Shown in pieces: positions 7,187 to 10,798 of a DNA stretch of 10,798 bases. The first letter of the stretch is position 1. Each line of letters begins with the position of its first letter. Origin of the DNA: an uncultured Verrucomicrobia subdivision 3 bacterium (GTDB lineage: Bacteria; Verrucomicrobiota; Verrucomicrobiae; Limisphaerales; CAMLLE01); NCBI GenBank assembly GCA_946480555.1, contig CAMLLE010000048.1, positions 1 to 10,798 of the forward strand, given 5' to 3'. Below the pieces are notes generated by a model. The model worked only from the letters and a program-made list of their open reading frames with translations, made no database searches and was not told the origin of the DNA. The position numbers and the translations under genes were made by a program.

Positions 7187-9700
7187 ATGACAGAAGCAAC
7201 CTCGATCCGAAACAGGCTATTTCACCGGGTGCTCCCGGTGGTCTGGGCAGCCACGCTGCTCTCCAGCATTCCCAGCGCAGCCAACGCCACCCAAATCATC
7301 CGTGATCTCTGGGATGGGCTTCCCAAAGCCGCAATGCACGGCCAAGGCAGCGATCCCACCAGTGTGGGCCTGGATACCAGCACCAATTGGACGGTCAGCC
7401 CGGCCGGCAACACCGGCTTGATGTTTGATAACACTTGGGATTTGGCGGATTTCGGATATGACGCAAACACCTCATTGCCACCGAGCGGCGGCGCGGGCGG
7501 CACGCTGGCTTACTACGGTGGCAACATGAACACCCTCATCAATCCGGCGACCACTCTGCCGTACGGTCACTACTACTCCCAATGTTACGCCACGCGGGCG
7601 CTGTCCAACAGCGCGCACATTAACTTCAATGCCAACGGCACCTATTACTTCAGCGTGCGGATGCTGAAAGGAGTTTCCTGGTGGAACTGGATGGGTGACA
7701 ACGCGGGCGGAATCGGCTTCGCCTCCAGCGGGGCGGCAAACGCACGCTTCGTCGGCGCGGGCATTACCCGGAGCTCCTTTTACCTGGCGGACGGAATTAC
7801 CGACGCTGCCAACACCTGTTACATCACCACCGGCACCTTGGATCAACCGGGCACGGGCTATAATGCCGACTCGGACGGCGGGCCATATTATCCGCGGGCG
7901 GCAGGGCCGGCCAACATGATCACCGATTTTGGCGGCATTTTGCTTGGGAAGTTGACCACTTCGGTCGGGGGGGCGGCGACGCTCAGTGTTAAACTGTTGA
8001 TCAGTTCCACCCCGATTCCCGCGGATCCCAACAGCATCACTTGGGATGCGACATACGCTTTCAACGAAACCAGTGTCATGACACACCTCTTGGTGTGGCA
8101 ATATGGAACGGGACCCTCGGTGCAAGATGCGCTCCGCGTCGGCACGACTTGGGCAGATGTGGTCGGGCTGGAATTCATCGGCGCGACCAAAGCAAGTCCC
8201 GCCGCCACAGTCTATGCCGGGACGACCGTGACCCTGTCTCAAACCGCGGGTTTGACCAACGCGACGTATCCGATGTCCTTCCAGTGGTACAGCAACAGCG
8301 TGCCATTACTCGACGCGACGAATGCAACTTTGGTGCTGGCGAATCCAACTCCGAGTTTCACGACAGGCTACAGCGTTGTTGTCAGCAATTACTTCGGCAC
8401 CCTCTCGAACAACCCCATCCATGTCACGATCAACCCAGCCACGCCGCCGTTCTTCACGCTCCAGCCGGTTTCGCCAGTGGTACGCTATGCCGGTGGTCGG
8501 CTCACTCTGACCGTTGGAGTGGATGGCGCTCCGCCGTTTCATCTTCAATTGAAACATGCTGGCACGAACATTCCGGGCGTCACAGCCTCGTTGGCGGGCC
8601 CGGGACGAGCAACGCTGACCTACGGCCCGCTCACGCTGGCTGACTTCGCGGGGAGTTATTCCGTGACGGTCACGAATCAATTCGGCACGACCAATTCTGA
8701 AAGCGTCACCCTCAGCTTGCTGACTCCGCCGGCGGGGAGCTTTGAAGCCGCAGCCGCGGCCTATGGCCCGCTTGCGTTCTGGAAACTCAGCGACACCACC
8801 AATGGCCTGACCTCGGCGGGCGTCCCGTTGAAAGATTACGCGTCCGGATTGGATGGACTCGTTCCCAACGCGGTCACTTTCGCCAGCTACACCAACGTCG
8901 CTTTCGGCGTCGCGGGTCCAGGCCCGGTGCTGCCCGGTTTTTCGGGCATTACCTCCATTCAAGCGCCGCTTCAAAACGGGCATAGCGCCCAAATTAACCT
9001 GCCCTCGGTTTCCTACACCAATCGCATGACGATGGTCTGCTGGCTGAAGATTCTCGGTGCCGGGAGCGAAGGAATCTTTTATGACCGGAACCAAGACTCG
9101 GGCAGCGCGTATTATGGCATTCACAACTTCAACGGCAGTTTGGGATCTCGTTGGGGCGATGACACCACCAGTTGGAACTCCGGCATCGTCCTGCCAACGG
9201 GCCGTTGGATCATGGTCGGCTTGGTGGTCGAGCCCGAGGAAACCACGCTCTACGCGGGCACTGATCCCTACACGTTGCAGTCTGTAACTCGCTCCACGGT
9301 TACCGGCGTCCACACCAATGTGCCCGGCATCCTGCCCAATGGCCGGCTGGTCATTGGCCGCACGGATTACGGTTGGGCCCATAGTGACAATGCCTGGGGC
9401 TTTATCCGCGGCCAATTCTGCAATGCGGCGATCTTTAACCAGGCGCTCACTCCGACGCAAATGACCAATCTCTTCGTCGCCGGTTTTGGCACTGTGGCCA
9501 AAATCATTGGTCAACCGGATGGAGCCGGTAATCTGACGCTGGATTGGTATCCAAGCCTCTCGCTGCAGGAAGCCGACCCGGTGACTGGGCCCTACACGGA
9601 TGTCTTGGACATCAACTCCTTCCCCGTGGTACCGCCCTACATCGTGCCGATTGATTTCACGACCAATAAGTACTATCGCGTCTATCAAGTTCTGCCGTAA
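7187..9700 (+). CDS. Secreted Ig-like/LamG domain protein with uncharacterised N-terminal beta-rich domain
   Basis: A large secreted protein of 837 aa, exact function unknown. The ATG at 7187 gives a clean signal peptide: basic n-region (RNRLFHR), hydrophobic core VLPVVWAATLL, cleavage predicted after A34 (AANA before TQIIRD). No Shine-Dalgarno is visible. Residues 35-330 are a Gly/Asn/aromatic-rich beta-type domain beginning IIRDLWDGLP; I cannot assign it to a named family, although it has the feel of a jelly roll. Two Ig-like domains follow (about 335-417, with FQWYSNSVPLLDATNATL; about 423-513, with SYSVTVTNQFG). Residues about 522-768 form a concanavalin A-like/LamG domain (YGPLAFWKLSD; MTMVCWLK; NGRLVIGRTD; FCNAAIFNQALTPTQMTNLF). 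The final 65 residues (772-837) form a C-terminal module with 'GNLTLDWYPSLSLQEA...YYRV', similar in pattern to the end of the GH5 protein. No catalytic motif is seen, so a carbohydrate-binding, adhesion or surface role is most likely. It could instead be a distant lyase or hydrolase hidden in the N-terminal domain. Confidence 0.85.
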   Translation: MTEATSIRNRLFHRVLPVVWAATLLSSIPSAANATQIIRDLWDGLPKAAMHGQGSDPTSVGLDTSTNWTVSPAGNTGLMFDNTWDLADFGYDANTSLPPSGGAGGTLAYYGGNMNTLINPATTLPYGHYYSQCYATRALSNSAHINFNANGTYYFSVRMLKGVSWWNWMGDNAGGIGFASSGAANARFVGAGITRSSFYLADGITDAANTCYITTGTLDQPGTGYNADSDGGPYYPRAAGPANMITDFGGILLGKLTTSVGGAATLSVKLLISSTPIPADPNSITWDATYAFNETSVMTHLLVWQYGTGPSVQDALRVGTTWADVVGLEFIGATKASPAATVYAGTTVTLSQTAGLTNATYPMSFQWYSNSVPLLDATNATLVLANPTPSFTTGYSVVVSNYFGTLSNNPIHVTINPATPPFFTLQPVSPVVRYAGGRLTLTVGVDGAPPFHLQLKHAGTNIPGVTASLAGPGRATLTYGPLTLADFAGSYSVTVTNQFGTTNSESVTLSLLTPPAGSFEAAAAAYGPLAFWKLSDTTNGLTSAGVPLKDYASGLDGLVPNAVTFASYTNVAFGVAGPGPVLPGFSGITSIQAPLQNGHSAQINLPSVSYTNRMTMVCWLKILGAGSEGIFYDRNQDSGSAYYGIHNFNGSLGSRWGDDTTSWNSGIVLPTGRWIMVGLVVEPEETTLYAGTDPYTLQSVTRSTVTGVHTNVPGILPNGRLVIGRTDYGWAHSDNAWGFIRGQFCNAAIFNQALTPTQMTNLFVAGFGTVAKIIGQPDGAGNLTLDWYPSLSLQEADPVTGPYTDVLDINSFPVVPPYIVPIDFTTNKYYRVYQVLP

Positions 9701-9712
9701 GGCAAAATATAT

Positions 9713-9956
9713 TTGGAGATCCAACGCGCGGGTGGCGGAGTCAACTCTGCCACCCGTCAGCCCCGACGGGAATTGGCACAACTACGCCTGCACTTACGAC
9801 GCCGACAGGTCTCCGCACCGTATATCAGGATGGACGCGGGTTGTTTGAATCAATCCGAGAACGGGTTCTATGCGTTGGCTCCCGATTCGCACAGATGTTC
9901 TTCCGGTTGCAGAATCCGTAACGCTGCAACCGTATGAAAACGCATTTGGTCGGTGA
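9713..9956 (+). pseudogene. Frame-broken 3' remnant of a LamG-containing secreted protein gene
   Basis: Three frames each hold part of one plausible protein. Frame from 9713: LEIQRAGGGVNSAT. Frame of 9765: LPPVSPDGNWHNYACTYDAD, where DGNWHNYACTYD is a textbook LamG strand. One base on, from 9808: GLRTVYQDGRGLFESI, the expected continuation (x-L-R-x-V-Y-x-D-G). From about 9852, back in the previous frame, a tail of about 34 residues starting PRTGSMRWLPIRTDV and ending TLQPYENAFGR, then TGA TAG (9954-9959). At least two, perhaps three, indels are needed, and the 9765 frame is also stopped by TGA at 9846. The LamG strand differs from the LamG of the upstream gene, so it is not a simple tandem copy. 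The tail's family is unknown to me. A gene deletion that left only its 3' end fits best; sequencing error is an alternative for the compensating pair at 9807 and about 9849. Confidence 0.6.
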
Positions 9957-9968
9957 TAGGTGAGAACG

Positions 9969-9998
9969 GCGGCCGGAGCATGTGGGTGCTCCGGCCGC
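9969..9998 (+). terminator. Perfect 12-bp GC-rich hairpin, possible transcription terminator
   Basis: GCGGCCGGAGCA (9969-9980), loop TGTGGG (9981-9986), then the exact complement TGCTCCGGCCGC (9987-9998). A CTTTT run follows at 10006-10010, eight bases after the stem, so the U-tract is displaced and short for a canonical intrinsic terminator. It sits 12 bases after the stop of the broken remnant and before the GH2 gene, which is where a terminator belongs. It could also be a plain intergenic hairpin. Confidence 0.5.
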
Positions 9999-10025
9999 TA
10001 CTCGCCTTTTCTTCGGAGAATGCAT

Positions 10026-10056
10026 TTGACAAGAATTGCTGTGGGCATCCTATCAA
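10026..10056 (+). promoter_or_regulatory. Candidate sigma70-type promoter for the GH2 gene
   Basis: A perfect -35 box TTGACA (10026-10031) is followed after 19 bases by TATCAA (10051-10056), a 4-of-6 match to the -10 consensus. Spacing is longer than the optimal 17. Transcription would begin near 10063, only a few bases before the ATG at 10070, implying an almost leaderless mRNA, which is compatible with the missing Shine-Dalgarno. Its position just after the hairpin supports it, but a single -35 match can occur by chance. Confidence 0.33.
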
Positions 10057-10069
10057 GTCGTCATTTGAA

Positions 10070-10798
10070 ATGAACTGCACATCCCAAGCGTTGTTCCTCG
10101 GGCACAACAAAACACCCCGCGCCTGGCATGTTTGTCTCATTCGCCACGTCATATTGATCGCATGTGCCGTGTGGTTCGTCGGGGAACTTGCCGCTGCCGA
10201 CGTGACGGGCGAACGACTTTCGCTTGATGCAAACTGGAAGTTTCATCTGGGCGACATCGCGCTCAATTCATTTCCCGGCGGACAGGGCGTGGCGCTTTAC
10301 GGACCGGATTTCACGCACAGCGGCGCGAAGGCCGGTTCGGTCTGGGGCGCGGCGGCACGAGGCTACGATGACCGCAACTGGCGTTCGGTCAATCTGCCGC
10401 ACGATTGGGCGGTGGAGCAGCCGTTTGATCGAACTGCGGAAAAGCAGCAAGGCTATCGTCCGCGCGGCATCGGCTGGTATCGCCGCGCGTTCAAGCTCGA
10501 TTCCGCCGATCGCGGCAAGAACCTTGAATTGCAGTTCGACGGCGTAGCGACGCGTTGCACCGTCTATTTCAACGGCACGGAGGTCGCCCACAATTTCTGC
10601 GGTTACACGTCCATCTACATTGATGTCACGCCGATGGCCCGATACGGCAACGACGAGAATACCATCGCCGTCCGGGTGGACGCGGAAGCGATGGAAGGCT
10701 GGTGGTATGAAGGCGCGGGCATTTACCGCCACACCTGGCTCGTGAAACGCAGTCCGGTGCATGTCGTGACCGACGGCGTTTATGCCAATCCGGTGCGA
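10070..10798 (+). CDS. Secreted glycoside hydrolase family 2 enzyme (beta-galactosidase-like), 3' end outside window
   Basis: The first 243 codons are present and the frame is open at the window end. The ATG at 10070 gives a long signal peptide: n-region to about residue 20, hydrophobic core VCLIRHVILIACAVWFVG, cleavage predicted after the AAA at 41-43. The mature part starts with the GH2 N-terminal sugar-binding jelly roll: RLSLDANWKFHLGD (49-62), a 'W..VNLPHDWAVEQPF' strand, GYRPRGIGWYRRAF, LQFDGVATRCTVYFNGTEV, and GWWYEGAGIYRHTWL, all hallmarks of GH2 beta-galactosidases and relatives. The catalytic TIM barrel and its two glutamates lie beyond the window, so activity (beta-galactosidase, beta-glucuronidase or beta-mannosidase) is not settled; the strand motifs favour the galactosidase type. 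An exo-acting periplasmic enzyme would complement the endo-acting GH5. A LIAC sequence at 29-32 resembles a lipobox but lies inside the hydrophobic core. No Shine-Dalgarno is visible. Confidence 0.88.
   Translation, partial: MNCTSQALFLGHNKTPRAWHVCLIRHVILIACAVWFVGELAAADVTGERLSLDANWKFHLGDIALNSFPGGQGVALYGPDFTHSGAKAGSVWGAAARGYDDRNWRSVNLPHDWAVEQPFDRTAEKQQGYRPRGIGWYRRAFKLDSADRGKNLELQFDGVATRCTVYFNGTEVAHNFCGYTSIYIDVTPMARYGNDENTIAVRVDAEAMEGWWYEGAGIYRHTWLVKRSPVHVVTDGVYANPVR

Noticed and set aside
6976..7305. 109-codon + frame starting with GTG just after the response regulator
   Set aside because: It overlaps the signal peptide and N-terminus of the LamG/Ig protein in another frame and shows no recognisable motif.
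8306..9781. 491-codon open frame on the - strand opposite the LamG/Ig gene
   Set aside because: It mirrors the codon pattern of a well-supported + strand gene in GC-rich DNA; its translation is Arg/Gly/Ala-rich with no domain or signal peptide.
10154..10165. Lipobox (LIAC) making the GH2 enzyme a lipoprotein
   Set aside because: The cysteine is followed by more hydrophobic residues (AVWFVG) and a good signal peptidase I site, so it lies inside the hydrophobic core.
1..10798. tRNA or rRNA genes, CRISPR arrays, insertion sequences, integrases
   Set aside because: No tRNA-like cloverleaf, regularly spaced direct repeats, transposase motifs or terminal inverted repeats were seen on reading both strands.

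Overview
The window is GC-rich bacterial DNA with every recognisable gene on the + strand. It looks like a polysaccharide-degradation neighbourhood from Verrucomicrobiota, probably a soil or freshwater Pedosphaera/Limisphaera-like lineage. This placement is inferred from style, with no marker gene present. The clues are large secreted proteins built from Ig-like, FN3 and LamG modules, a C-terminal module with an 'STNL..W......RFYR' pattern, a two-propeller Y_Y_Y histidine kinase with a separate LuxR-type regulator ending in 'YIQRIYEKLHVRSR', and weak or absent Shine-Dalgarno sites at most starts.

Layout: (1) 3-2750 is the 3' part of a large secreted multidomain GH5 glycanase whose 5' end lies outside the window. 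(2) 2751-3158 is a non-coding gap. (3) 3159-6245 is a periplasmic-sensing histidine kinase with 14 propeller blades, Y_Y_Y, a membrane segment, HisKA_3 and HATPase. (4) 6295-6972 is its probable partner, a NarL/FixJ response regulator, 49 bases downstream. (5) 6973-7186 is a short gap. (6) 7187-9700 is a secreted protein with a novel-looking N-terminal beta-rich region, two Ig-like domains and a LamG domain. (7) 9713-9956 is frame-broken coding debris containing a clear LamG strand and an ordinary-looking C-terminal tail. A perfect 12-bp hairpin (possible terminator) follows it. (8) 10070-10798 is the 5' part of a secreted GH2 enzyme (beta-galactosidase-like), cut by the window end and preceded by a candidate promoter.

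A reasonable working model, by inference: the kinase senses an oligosaccharide in the periplasm through its propellers and phosphorylates the LuxR-type regulator. The regulator then controls neighbouring glycan-degradation genes, here an endo-acting GH5, a LamG/Ig protein that may bind glycan or cell surface, and an exo-acting GH2. No SusC/SusD pair or transporter is present, so this is not a classical Bacteroidota-type PUL. I did not find a clearly new biological system. The items most worth a second look are the broken LamG remnant, the uncharacterised N-terminal domain of the 837-residue protein, and the shared C-terminal module.
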